Below, in pieces: positions 1 through 6,966 of a stretch of DNA of 37,189 nucleotides. The translations under genes were made by a program, and so were the position numbers. How positions within the stretch are numbered: position 1 is the stretch's first letter; every line of letters starts with the position of its first letter. The notes beneath the pieces were generated by a model that was given only the letters and a program-made list of their open reading frames with translations, did no database searches and had not been told where the DNA came from. Source of the DNA: Alphaproteobacteria bacterium (GTDB lineage Bacteria; Pseudomonadota; Alphaproteobacteria; Rs-D84); contig WSMU01000004.1 of the NCBI GenBank assembly GCA_013316395.1, positions 1 to 37,189 on the forward strand. The letters are read 5' to 3'.

Positions 1-14
1 GGATTATATAGATT

Positions 15-374
15 ATGCATAATGCCAATAATTCAGAAATCGCGACGGCTATTTTGGCCGCGGCTATTATCGGGGCGCATCCCGATACCGAACCGGCGGC
101 GGCGGTGCGAATGGCGCGCGCGGCCCTGGGTGGGGTGGCCGCCGGATGCGGGCCTGATAAGATTGCCGCATCTGTTCGCGGGGACAAGATTCAATGCCTG
201 GAGGATGGGACATGGCATACAATGCTGCGTCGGTATATCGCACGAAAATATAACATGACGCCAGAGCAATATCGGGCAAAGTGGGGACTGCCGGAGGATT
301 ATCCGTTTGTGGCACCGGATTATGCGCGGCAACGCTCGCGGATTGCAAAGGATAGCGGACTGGGGCGAAAGTAA
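15..374 (+). CDS. MucR/Ros-family transcriptional regulator, degenerate zinc site
   Basis: 119 residues. The second half carries the MucR/Ros signature: CLEDG at 61-65, then MTPEQYRAKWGLPEDYP at 81-97 and a C-terminal GLGRK, as in alphaproteobacterial MucR proteins that bind AT-rich DNA and regulate surface and cell-cycle genes. The zinc knuckle is broken. C61 is present, the second ligand position is D64 (as in many MucR proteins), and the histidine positions are Y74 and K78/Y79. DNA binding would have to work without zinc. The start is ATG 15; a TATATA box lies at 5-10, so the leader would be very short, but the -35 region is outside the window. The gene is 12 nt ahead of the muramidase gene and may share its transcript. 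The family call is firm, the targets unknown. Confidence 0.85.
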   Translation: MHNANNSEIATAILAAAIIGAHPDTEPAAAVRMARAALGGVAAGCGPDKIAASVRGDKIQCLEDGTWHTMLRRYIARKYNMTPEQYRAKWGLPEDYPFVAPDYARQRSRIAKDSGLGRK

Positions 375-386
375 GGGTGACATATC

Positions 387-2216
387 ATGGGTGAGATATT
401 TAGAGAAATAGTAAACAAACCGCATGAGGCTGTTGGCAGTGCGCGGCAAAAAATGCAAGAAATGTACCCTAGCAACAAGGGGGCCGCGTTTGCAAAATGG
501 ACCGGGGTTGGAATGGCGGGGCTGTTGCAGTTCCTGCTGTGGGCGACGAAGTATTTGACGCTGGATAACCATGTGACACGCGCGCTGGAAAACAGATATA
601 CAAACAAGGGGAATAAGTATCCCAATTTGTCGGCGCATCTTACGTACTATGCGATGATGGCCGCGGCTATTCTTGCCGCGCCAGAGGTGTATGAGGCAAT
701 AACGGCCGATAAAGAACCGCAGGCCACAGAAGTAGAAGCCACGACCCCCATGGGCCAGCCCGGCACGTACGGCGCATATTTGGATCGTATGCGCTCGATA
801 ACACCACTGCTGATTGCGGACCTGATAGCAAAGGAAGGGGTGCATGTAAATGCCAATGGTATGCATACGCCGTATCGTGATTCCAAGGGGATTCCGACAA
901 TCGGATTTGGCTCAACCCTCCTAAAAGACGGCAGCAGGGTGACAATGGATACGCCCCCGATTTCCACAGAAGAGGCGTATGAACTGTCGCGCTGGCATCT
1001 GGAGCAGGGCGAAACTTACTTTGTTCTGTATTGTTATGACGTCGCCTTTGGCAACGTTAATATAAGTACTACCAGCCAGGCATTCGGGATGAGTTCTATT
1101 GTATATAACTCTTATTCCAAGCTGATAGAAAATCCGGGGGATAGGAATCATAGGCAGCGGTTTGCAGAACTGCGCCAAATTTATAACGAATATGGATTGG
1201 CAACGCCGGACTCTCTTGTCAAAGAGGTGTTTAGAAAATATCCGGTTCGTGATGCCCGCAGCTTTGGTGAAAAATGGCTGGGTGGGGCACCGATGCATGA
1301 AACTGCGAATAAACTTGGCAACTTTATGCGGGACGGACGCGGGCTGATTTGGCGCCGCTGGCTGGAGGCGGGGCTGCTGACCGGGGATATTACACCGGAA
1401 ATGATGCTGGATTGTCCCGCGAACGGTATGTACGAATTCTTTTGTGTTATGGGACAAAAGAAAAGTGCCTTTTTCACAGGGACCGGCGAAAATAAACGTG
1501 TTAACCGTGATACGTATGCTAAATTCAAAGAATGGCTGCGTAACCCGGTAAATGCAAGAGGGCAAAGACTTAGCGAGAAGCAATATCCGCGGGTTATAGC
1601 TTTGCTGCCGGCGCAGGTGCGGGGAATGTGCGAAGGTGGACACTGTAAATTAGGAGATTTCGATTTTATCGCACAGTTTGCGCAAAGCCAGGCGCAGCAG
1701 CGTGCACAGAAGGATGCATACGTCATAGGGTATCACAGTCAGTACAATCTGGCAGTCGCCGCGTATCGTGCCGGTGATTATCAGGGTGCGCTGGCTATGT
1801 ATAGAAAAATGGTAGAGCAATATCCCAACAATGCATTGATTCACAATGACCTGGCGGCGACTTATAACCAGCTTGGGCAGTATGACAATGCCATAGAACA
1901 TGCACGCATTATTCTTAATACAATCGGTGACAAGAGCCAGTATGGTGCCGCGCAATACAATGCCGGATTCGCATACGAACAAAAGGGCAATTTACAAAAA
2001 GCCCTGGCGAACTATCGGTTGGCGCTGGCAAACGGGAACCGGCGTGTGCAGAGAGACATAACGCGCGTAACCAATATGATGCAGTTAAATCAGAATGGGC
2101 GCGGTAAAAAATCAAAACGCGAAGCATTTGCTCGGGGCACACAAAAGCTTGGAAACTATGCACATAGCGCGGATTTTGATGTGTCGATGTTCTTGCGTGG
2201 TGGAAAAGATATATGA
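387..2216 (+). CDS. Membrane-anchored GH24 muramidase with C-terminal TPR repeats
   Basis: 609 residues. Two hydrophobic stretches near residues 38-58 and 84-103 suggest an inner-membrane anchor. Residues about 138-400 read as a T4-lysozyme-type (GH24) muramidase: the signature is E150, D165 and T171 in PYRDSKGIPTIGFGST. The D-to-T spacing of 6 matches T4 lysozyme; the E-to-D spacing is 15 instead of 9, so the active-site loop has about six extra residues. Residues about 445-560 hold two or three tetratricopeptide repeats (NLAVAAYRAGDYQGALAMYRK, then IHNDLAATYNQLGQYDNAIEH). GH24 enzymes cleave the MurNAc-GlcNAc bond of peptidoglycan. TPRs bind partner proteins, which suggests a cell-wall remodelling role in a complex rather than phage lysis. 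No other phage gene is nearby. Stop is 21 nt before ybeY-lnt. Confidence 0.75.
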   Translation: MGEIFREIVNKPHEAVGSARQKMQEMYPSNKGAAFAKWTGVGMAGLLQFLLWATKYLTLDNHVTRALENRYTNKGNKYPNLSAHLTYYAMMAAAILAAPEVYEAITADKEPQATEVEATTPMGQPGTYGAYLDRMRSITPLLIADLIAKEGVHVNANGMHTPYRDSKGIPTIGFGSTLLKDGSRVTMDTPPISTEEAYELSRWHLEQGETYFVLYCYDVAFGNVNISTTSQAFGMSSIVYNSYSKLIENPGDRNHRQRFAELRQIYNEYGLATPDSLVKEVFRKYPVRDARSFGEKWLGGAPMHETANKLGNFMRDGRGLIWRRWLEAGLLTGDITPEMMLDCPANGMYEFFCVMGQKKSAFFTGTGENKRVNRDTYAKFKEWLRNPVNARGQRLSEKQYPRVIALLPAQVRGMCEGGHCKLGDFDFIAQFAQSQAQQRAQKDAYVIGYHSQYNLAVAAYRAGDYQGALAMYRKMVEQYPNNALIHNDLAATYNQLGQYDNAIEHARIILNTIGDKSQYGAAQYNAGFAYEQKGNLQKALANYRLALANGNRRVQRDITRVTNMMQLNQNGRGKKSKREAFARGTQKLGNYAHSADFDVSMFLRGGKDI

Positions 2217-2237
2217 TAATAGGGCGGGACGAATAGG

Positions 2238-4163
2238 ATGAAAGTTTTTGTTAATTATGATGATGCGCGCTGGGAAAAATATAATATAGATTTTCAGCGC
2301 ATTGCCAGCGCCGCCGGTCCGCGCCGCAAAGATGCGGAGGTGTCTATTACACTGGTCGATGATGCGATGATTCATGCATTAAATTTGCAGTATCGTGGCA
2401 TGGACAAGCCGACAAATGTTTTGTCATTTGAACTGGGGGATGATTTGCTGCTGGGTGATATTTATATATCGCTCGATACCGTATCGCGTGAAGCGGCGGC
2501 CCTGGGGATTTCTGTTGAAGAACATACGGCGCACATGGTAGTGCACGGTATGTTGCATCTGCAGGGGTACGACCATATAGAAGATAGTGATGCCAGCGTT
2601 ATGGAATCGCGTGAGGTTAAAATTTTAAAATCTTTAGGTGTACGCAATCCTTATGCTGAAAAAGGCGGGATGACGCGTTTGCGGGCGCTTGCGCGATGTG
2701 GCCTGTTGGCGATATTGGGGACGGCGGCGGCCCTGGGCTTTGCACCGTTTCACCTGTGGCCCGTGACAATTTTGGCGTTTGGGGCGGCATACTGGATTTT
2801 GACGCGTGATGGTGCCGTGTCATGGTGGCGCAGATTATTAAGGGCGGCGCCTTTTGGGGCGGCATACAGCATTGCAATGTTTTGGTGGTCGCTGCATTCT
2901 ATATATGTTGTGCCCGAACTGGCGCGCGAATTTGCTATCTGGACGGTGCCGGGTGTTTTGGGACTGGGTCTGGCGGGGGCATTGGTATTTTCTGTGCCTT
3001 TTGCCGCGGCGTCGGCGGTGGGTGCATGCGCACGGCCATTTATGTTTGCCGGGCTGGGCGCGGCTGTTTTGTGGGCGCGTGAATGGATGTTTACAGGATT
3101 TCCATGGAATCCGATTGCCAATATTTTTATAAACATAACGCCGGTTGCTAATTCAATGGCGTTGTATGGGGCGTTGGGGCTGACGTTTGCGACCATGGGA
3201 ATCATCGCGGCCAGTGTTGAAATTTTGCGTGATAAAAAACGCGCTATGTGCTGGATTTCTGGGCTGGTGTTCGTTTTGATTGTTGTGGGCGGCGCCGTTT
3301 TTGGCGTGCATAATGCCGCAATATCTGATGTGGCAAAATCTGGCCCCGTTATTCGCATTGTGCAACCCGCCACGTCCCAGGACCAAAAGATGTCTTATTC
3401 GCGTGACGATGCCGTGGCGCGGGCCGAACGCAATGTTCGCAATTTGCTGGCGCTGGGGGCGGGCGGAGATGTGCGACCGGATTTGATTGTCTATCCGGAG
3501 ACCACTTATCCGTTTGTTATAACAGATGACGATATGCCTTTTTCCAAAATACTAAATACGGATGTTATTTTGGGGGCGACGTCTTATCGTAACGGGCGTC
3601 TATATAATTCCATGATTCTGGCGGATGCGGCGGGGCGCGTCGTGCATACTTATGACAAGGCGCATCTGGTGCCGTTCGGTGAATACGGGCCGCTTGGGGT
3701 TATGCCGTCGCCAACTAATCTGGCCAAGGGGGAAGGCGCCGAGATTATAAGTGTGAACAATGGGGACGGCTTTTCGTTCGCGCCGGCGATTTGTTATGAA
3801 ATAATCTTTTCCGATTCTCTTATCCCCAATGGGGCGCAACCCGATGCCATTATAAATATAACCAATGATACCTGGTTTGGAAAAACACCGGGCACGTATC
3901 AGCATTTGGATATGGTTCGCCGCTATGCAATAGAGGCGGGCGTTCCCGTTGTTCGTGCCAACTATTCGGGGATAAGCGCGTTTGTTTCGCCCGACGGGCA
4001 TATTGAATCGATGATTCCAATCGGGCATGCGTCTGTTTTGGACGGGCGCGTGGCCGGTGCGCATATGACGCCGTATCGCCGTATCGGGCGTGATTGGTGG
4101 ATGGTGTTAATATTGTTGTCTGCATCGATTGGTGCGATTGCGGCATCGCGGCGACGTGATTAG
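2238..4163 (+). CDS. ybeY-lnt: YbeY endoribonuclease fused to apolipoprotein N-acyltransferase (Lnt)
   Basis: 641 residues in one uninterrupted frame. Residues 1-140 are YbeY, the metal-dependent endoribonuclease of 16S rRNA maturation and ribosome quality control; its H-x3-H-x5-H zinc motif is H103, H107, H113. Residues 145-641 are a complete Lnt, the inner-membrane enzyme that adds the third acyl chain to lipoproteins. It has about seven N-terminal membrane segments, a nitrilase-fold periplasmic domain with the triad E421 (YPET), K474 (YDKAHLVPFGEYG) and C519 (PAICYE), and a last membrane segment near 620-637. YbeY normally ends just after an NPY-like motif; here NPY is at 137-139 and Lnt begins six residues later, with no linker. 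M145 (ATG 2670) is preceded by a Shine-Dalgarno-like AAGGCGGG, so separate Lnt could also be made. Many proteobacteria keep ybeY and lnt close, usually with corC between; corC is absent here. Confidence 0.93.
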   Translation: MKVFVNYDDARWEKYNIDFQRIASAAGPRRKDAEVSITLVDDAMIHALNLQYRGMDKPTNVLSFELGDDLLLGDIYISLDTVSREAAALGISVEEHTAHMVVHGMLHLQGYDHIEDSDASVMESREVKILKSLGVRNPYAEKGGMTRLRALARCGLLAILGTAAALGFAPFHLWPVTILAFGAAYWILTRDGAVSWWRRLLRAAPFGAAYSIAMFWWSLHSIYVVPELAREFAIWTVPGVLGLGLAGALVFSVPFAAASAVGACARPFMFAGLGAAVLWAREWMFTGFPWNPIANIFINITPVANSMALYGALGLTFATMGIIAASVEILRDKKRAMCWISGLVFVLIVVGGAVFGVHNAAISDVAKSGPVIRIVQPATSQDQKMSYSRDDAVARAERNVRNLLALGAGGDVRPDLIVYPETTYPFVITDDDMPFSKILNTDVILGATSYRNGRLYNSMILADAAGRVVHTYDKAHLVPFGEYGPLGVMPSPTNLAKGEGAEIISVNNGDGFSFAPAICYEIIFSDSLIPNGAQPDAIINITNDTWFGKTPGTYQHLDMVRRYAIEAGVPVVRANYSGISAFVSPDGHIESMIPIGHASVLDGRVAGAHMTPYRRIGRDWWMVLILLSASIGAIAASRRRD

Positions 4164-4357
4164 GCTTTGTTGCACAAAACCCAAACACGAATGGCCGAAG
4201 ATAAGTTGCGCGCACCGCGGTTGGCGTCTATCTCATTGATAATGGATGCAAGCGAGCTGCTGCGGCGTGTCGCGATTTCGCGCAGGGCATCTATGAATTC
4301 TGGTTCAAGTGAAATGCTGGTCTGGTGACCGGATAAAGAAATCGATATTTTTTTCAT
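4160..4357 (-). CDS. Ribbon-helix-helix domain protein (PF13467-like)
   Basis: 65 residues covering one ribbon-helix-helix domain. The pattern SGHQTSISLEPEFIDAL, IINEID and NLSSAIRVWVL matches a small alphaproteobacterial RHH family whose members are short and usually conserved; the biological role of that family is not well established. RHH proteins bind DNA as dimers through an N-terminal strand, here MKKISISLSG. GGGAAAG about 9 nt upstream supports ATG at 4357. Its stop codon overlaps the stop codon of ybeY-lnt by 4 nt, tail to tail. It lies 3 nt downstream of the SUKH-like gene on the same strand and could be the last gene of that cassette, perhaps as its regulator; this is inference from position only. 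Confidence 0.8.
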   Translation of the reverse strand: MKKISISLSGHQTSISLEPEFIDALREIATRRSSSLASIINEIDANRGARNLSSAIRVWVLCNKA

Positions 4358-4360
4358 GTT

Positions 4361-4795
4361 TTATAACTTTCCCGCCGCCAGGCAATCTGTCATTGCATGG
4401 TATATGTCGTTATATTTGCGCAGTGGGCGCAGTGTAAGATTATCAAGCATGTATGAAACGCCGAATGCGTCGAATGCAAAAAAGAACAGGTCGTTGCGTC
4501 CAAAAATCGTTTTGCCATGTAGGGCGGGAATATGGGACATTTCACGGTTTATGTCTATTATCGTCGGGACGGGATGTTTGGTGCCGCGGCTTATCTCGCT
4601 TGGGCCAAAAATATAGCCCGCACCGTGAACGATGCCACCGCATGCGGCATAGAACTCGCTAAGGGCTGTGGGCAGCATTGCGGCCTGCATCCCCTGAAGT
4701 ATGGCGCCCGTTGTTGCAATGTTTTGTCGCGACGGTGCCGGCGCGAGCAGGGCGCCACGTTTACGAAATTCAATTAAAAATTCTTCCCTGGTCAT
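4361..4795 (-). CDS. Possible SUKH/SMI1-KNR4-like protein
   Basis: 144 residues from ATG 4795, chosen because AAGGTG lies 9 nt upstream and a longer frame would run into the preceding gene. The pattern fits the SUKH (SMI1/KNR4) fold by eye: LPTALSEFYAACGG near 46-59, IFGPSEI near 66-72, then FFFAFDAFGVSYML near 103-116 and a final helix. SUKH proteins are widespread immunity proteins against nuclease toxins, often of HNH-related families, though some are housekeeping proteins. The gene directly upstream encodes an HNH-like protein, which makes a toxin-immunity reading attractive. No signal peptide or membrane segment is visible. It could also be an unrelated conserved protein; the fold call rests on pattern only. 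Confidence 0.45.
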   Translation of the reverse strand: MTREEFLIEFRKRGALLAPAPSRQNIATTGAILQGMQAAMLPTALSEFYAACGGIVHGAGYIFGPSEISRGTKHPVPTIIDINREMSHIPALHGKTIFGRNDLFFFAFDAFGVSYMLDNLTLRPLRKYNDIYHAMTDCLAAGKL

Positions 4796-4812
4796 TGTAT
4801 AGGGCACCTTTG

Positions 4813-5319
4813 TTATTCCATGCCACGCGATGCGGCAAATTGTGCCGCCATCTGGGCCAGGCGGTCTTCGGTGGCGTTGCCGCCTTCGCCACCGCCGGCG
4901 GTATGGGCGGGTATGTATATTTTTTTTGCCGGTGCGGGCAACCATATTGTTTCATTGCCGGCCTGGCCGATTATAAATCTATCGATGTTTTGCGAGTGCG
5001 GGAAAGTAGAGCACATAAACATATTATCCGGCGATATTTCACCACCCCAGCAGATGGGGACCCGCATACGGATAGAAGTGTTCGCAGGTAGCGCCCGACC
5101 CATTAGTAAATCCATAAACTCTTCCTGGGACAGATTCATAAACGCCAGCTCTTCTATGGACTCGCCCAGGCTTTGCATAAAACTGTGCCGGGCTTTTTTG
5201 TATCGTGTGAACCAATCCGCGGGCATTTGATGCGGCGTGGGCTGCATGGATATCAGTGGCATGTCTTCCATGCACATGTCTTTCATAATTTTTTCGGCAG
5301 ATGCCTGGCTTAGCTGCAT
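4813..5319 (-). CDS. Degenerate HNH/GHH-like protein, putative toxin relative
   Basis: 168 residues. Residues about 60-110 follow the layout of toxin-type HNH (GHH/WHH/LHH) domains: an LSQEEFMDLLMGR helix, then the core in the order of the usual xHHxxPLxxGGTNxxxN motif. Here the core reads IRMRVPICWGG, then EISPDNMFMCS and PHSQNID. The proline, the GG pair and the asparagine are kept, but the paired catalytic histidines are replaced by arginine/methionine, so nuclease activity is doubtful. The tail (IPAHTAGGGEGGNATEDRL) looks flexible. ATG 5319 overlaps the stop of the upstream membrane gene by one base (TAATG), indicating translational coupling. The next gene is SUKH-like. The HNH relation is a pattern judgement, not a database hit. 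Confidence 0.45.
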   Translation of the reverse strand: MQLSQASAEKIMKDMCMEDMPLISMQPTPHQMPADWFTRYKKARHSFMQSLGESIEELAFMNLSQEEFMDLLMGRALPANTSIRMRVPICWGGEISPDNMFMCSTFPHSQNIDRFIIGQAGNETIWLPAPAKKIYIPAHTAGGGEGGNATEDRLAQMAAQFAASRGME

Positions 5320-6239
5320 TATGTTTGACCTATGTAGGTTATGACGGTGTCTATAAATTCTGAGTATGCGTCAAAGTTTTCTTGCGCATATTTGTCTGTG
5401 GGTGGTGTGTTTTTATTTTCATCTATATATTGGCGCAGTTGGGGGATGTCGGTAAATGTTTGTATGGCCGGGTTATCTACCGGTGATGCGGGTGCCACGA
5501 TAAAGCCTTTTATGTTTATTTCTATATCCTCGAGCACGTCAGAGAACATGGTGTTCAAACTATCTATCGCGTTAATCAGTGGTTGTGGCTGTATGCCGAC
5601 GGCGCCAATCCATAATATCTCGCCGGTGCCAATCGCCAGAAGCGCCGGTTTGAAATTACCTATGTTTGAGGTGTTCTTAACGGTATAGCCGGCGCTTGAG
5701 AATATATCACGAATCTCGGCAAAGTCGGTGTCGGATGTCTGTGTTGGTATGGTGTATTGTGGTGTGGCCGGCGTCTGTATTGATGGCATGGGTGATGCGG
5801 CGGGCGACTGTATCGGTGCGGGTGATACGGTAGATAGTGCCGGACGCATGGGCCGCTGCGCCGCGGGTGATGCGGGGCGTAGGTCAGAGGGGGCCTGGGT
5901 GGGATTTACCGTGGCGGGTGCGATATCTGGCGTGGCAGTTTGTGCCGGTGGTGTCGTGGTGGCGCGTGCCCGCAAAATACGAATGCGCCGGCGAAGTGCC
6001 CCATGCGGCCGCAAAAGCAGATACAGTACAACCAGTGTTATTATAATGCACAGGCACAAAGATATATAAAATGCGGGTCGGACAGGTGTCTGGGCCGCCT
6101 GCAGATATGCCAGATACTGCCAGTGCTGGGCCGAGAAAATGTTAAACCCAAAGAAAGTGTTAAGCCAAAAGCTGGCCCCCAGCGTCGCGGCAAGCAACCA
6201 TAGAAAGCAAATTAAAATACGGTCGAGCTGTTTATTCAT
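5319..6239 (-). CDS. Two-TM protein with Pro/Ala-rich linker and unknown cytoplasmic domain
   Basis: 306 residues. Membrane segments at about 8-30 and 56-77 are followed by a basic stretch (RRRIRILRAR), a Pro/Ala/Thr-rich linker at about 94-168 and a globular domain at about 171-306. By the positive-inside rule the linker and domain should be cytoplasmic. The domain begins FAEIRDIFSSAGYTVKN and continues LLAIGTGEILWIG, a layout faintly like a restriction-endonuclease (Mrr-type) fold without its acidic/lysine catalytic residues; this is a weak guess. First gene of a coupled three-gene set with the HNH-like and SUKH-like genes. ATG 6239 has no clear Shine-Dalgarno sequence. A 43-bp divergent promoter region separates it from the gene at 6283. 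I do not recognise the family. Confidence 0.7.
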   Translation of the reverse strand: MNKQLDRILICFLWLLAATLGASFWLNTFFGFNIFSAQHWQYLAYLQAAQTPVRPAFYISLCLCIIITLVVLYLLLRPHGALRRRIRILRARATTTPPAQTATPDIAPATVNPTQAPSDLRPASPAAQRPMRPALSTVSPAPIQSPAASPMPSIQTPATPQYTIPTQTSDTDFAEIRDIFSSAGYTVKNTSNIGNFKPALLAIGTGEILWIGAVGIQPQPLINAIDSLNTMFSDVLEDIEINIKGFIVAPASPVDNPAIQTFTDIPQLRQYIDENKNTPPTDKYAQENFDAYSEFIDTVITYIGQT

Positions 6240-6267
6240 TTGTCTTTGATTGTATCATATTTATGAT
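6240..6267 (+). promoter_or_regulatory. Predicted promoter for the 6283 gene
   Basis: TTGTCT at 6240-6245, 16-bp spacer, TATGAT at 6262-6267. The predicted start is near 6274, leaving only about 9 nt before ATG 6283. Confidence 0.4.
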
Positions 6268-6268
6268 A
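6253..6268. promoter_or_regulatory. Palindromic operator candidate between divergent genes
   Basis: A perfect 7-bp inverted repeat, TATCATA-TT-TATGATA, lies in the 43-bp divergent gap and covers the -10 box of the rightward promoter. A dimeric regulator bound here could control both directions. AT-rich palindromes also arise by chance around promoters. Confidence 0.4.
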
Positions 6269-6282
6269 AAGTAAAAAGTATA

Positions 6283-6966
6283 ATGATTGACACAGATTCC
6301 TTTTTTGATGAAATTTCCGCCAATATGGCAATGTGGTGTGACGGTGGGCGCGATACGGGTGAACTGGCCCGGGTTGCATCGTCGTCGGTGGCACACGATA
6401 TGCCGGTGATATCGGCGTTGCCGGATGATGTTGCCATGCTGTGGACGTGGCTGGAAAAAACGCCGGCACGGATATATGCGCGTTTTTATTTGCCGGTTCG
6501 CGGGGGGCGTGATGTTGGTGTTATTTCTGATTTAAGTGCACGGATAAACGCCGCCTTTAAGCAGGGTGCCCATGGTGCCCAGATTTTTATGCGGGCGGCG
6601 GACTTGGATGATTTTGCGGAACAAATCGGTGTTGTTCGCGATGATTTGTTTTTTAACCGTGAACTGGCCATAGGGATAGATATTTCCGAAGTCGGGCCGT
6701 TTGAATGGCCGGTGGTCTTTGATGCGCTGCGGCGCCTGCGGGCCGGTGCACTGGTATTGGTATTGGCGCGTGATGGTGGGGATAAATCTGATTTTGTCGG
6801 ACGAATGTACGCCGTGTTGCGTGCCGCGGGTGATATAAAGTGCGATTTGCATTTTGTTTTGGGTAACAATCCGCTTCGGATGGAGCAGGCGGCCCGTCTG
6901 GTCCGGGGAATGCGCCCGGCGTTGGCCGGCGGAATGCGGATGTTTGTACGCAGTGGGGATGACTGA
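6283..6966 (+). CDS. Unknown conserved-looking protein, TIM-barrel-like pattern
   Basis: 227 residues from ATG 6283; a TTG at 6250 would add 11 residues but lies inside the probable promoter. No signal peptide or membrane segment. After about residue 60 strand-like and helix-like stretches alternate (ARIYARFYLPV, GAQIFMR, LAIGIDISEV, GALVLVLAR, CDLHFVLGN, then RGMRPALAGGMRMFV), which recalls a TIM barrel of the aldolase/epimerase sort. No active-site motif was recognised, so no reaction is claimed. The stop overlaps the next start by one base (TGATG), so the two are translationally coupled, although one is soluble and the next exported. Divergent from the membrane-protein cassette. Confidence 0.7.
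   Translation: MIDTDSFFDEISANMAMWCDGGRDTGELARVASSSVAHDMPVISALPDDVAMLWTWLEKTPARIYARFYLPVRGGRDVGVISDLSARINAAFKQGAHGAQIFMRAADLDDFAEQIGVVRDDLFFNRELAIGIDISEVGPFEWPVVFDALRRLRAGALVLVLARDGGDKSDFVGRMYAVLRAAGDIKCDLHFVLGNNPLRMEQAARLVRGMRPALAGGMRMFVRSGDD

Noticed and set aside
33..866. Long minus-strand open frame (277 codons) opposite the MucR and muramidase genes
   Set aside because: Composition is shadow-like (Arg, His, Cys-rich), there is no domain, and the plus-strand genes have clear homology.
921..1643. 240-codon minus-strand open frame inside the muramidase gene
   Set aside because: Antisense shadow without ribosome-binding site or motif.
387..2216. Prophage remnant suggested by the GH24 lysozyme
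   Set aside because: No integrase, capsid, terminase, holin or att-like repeats nearby; fused TPR and membrane segments point to a chromosomal role.
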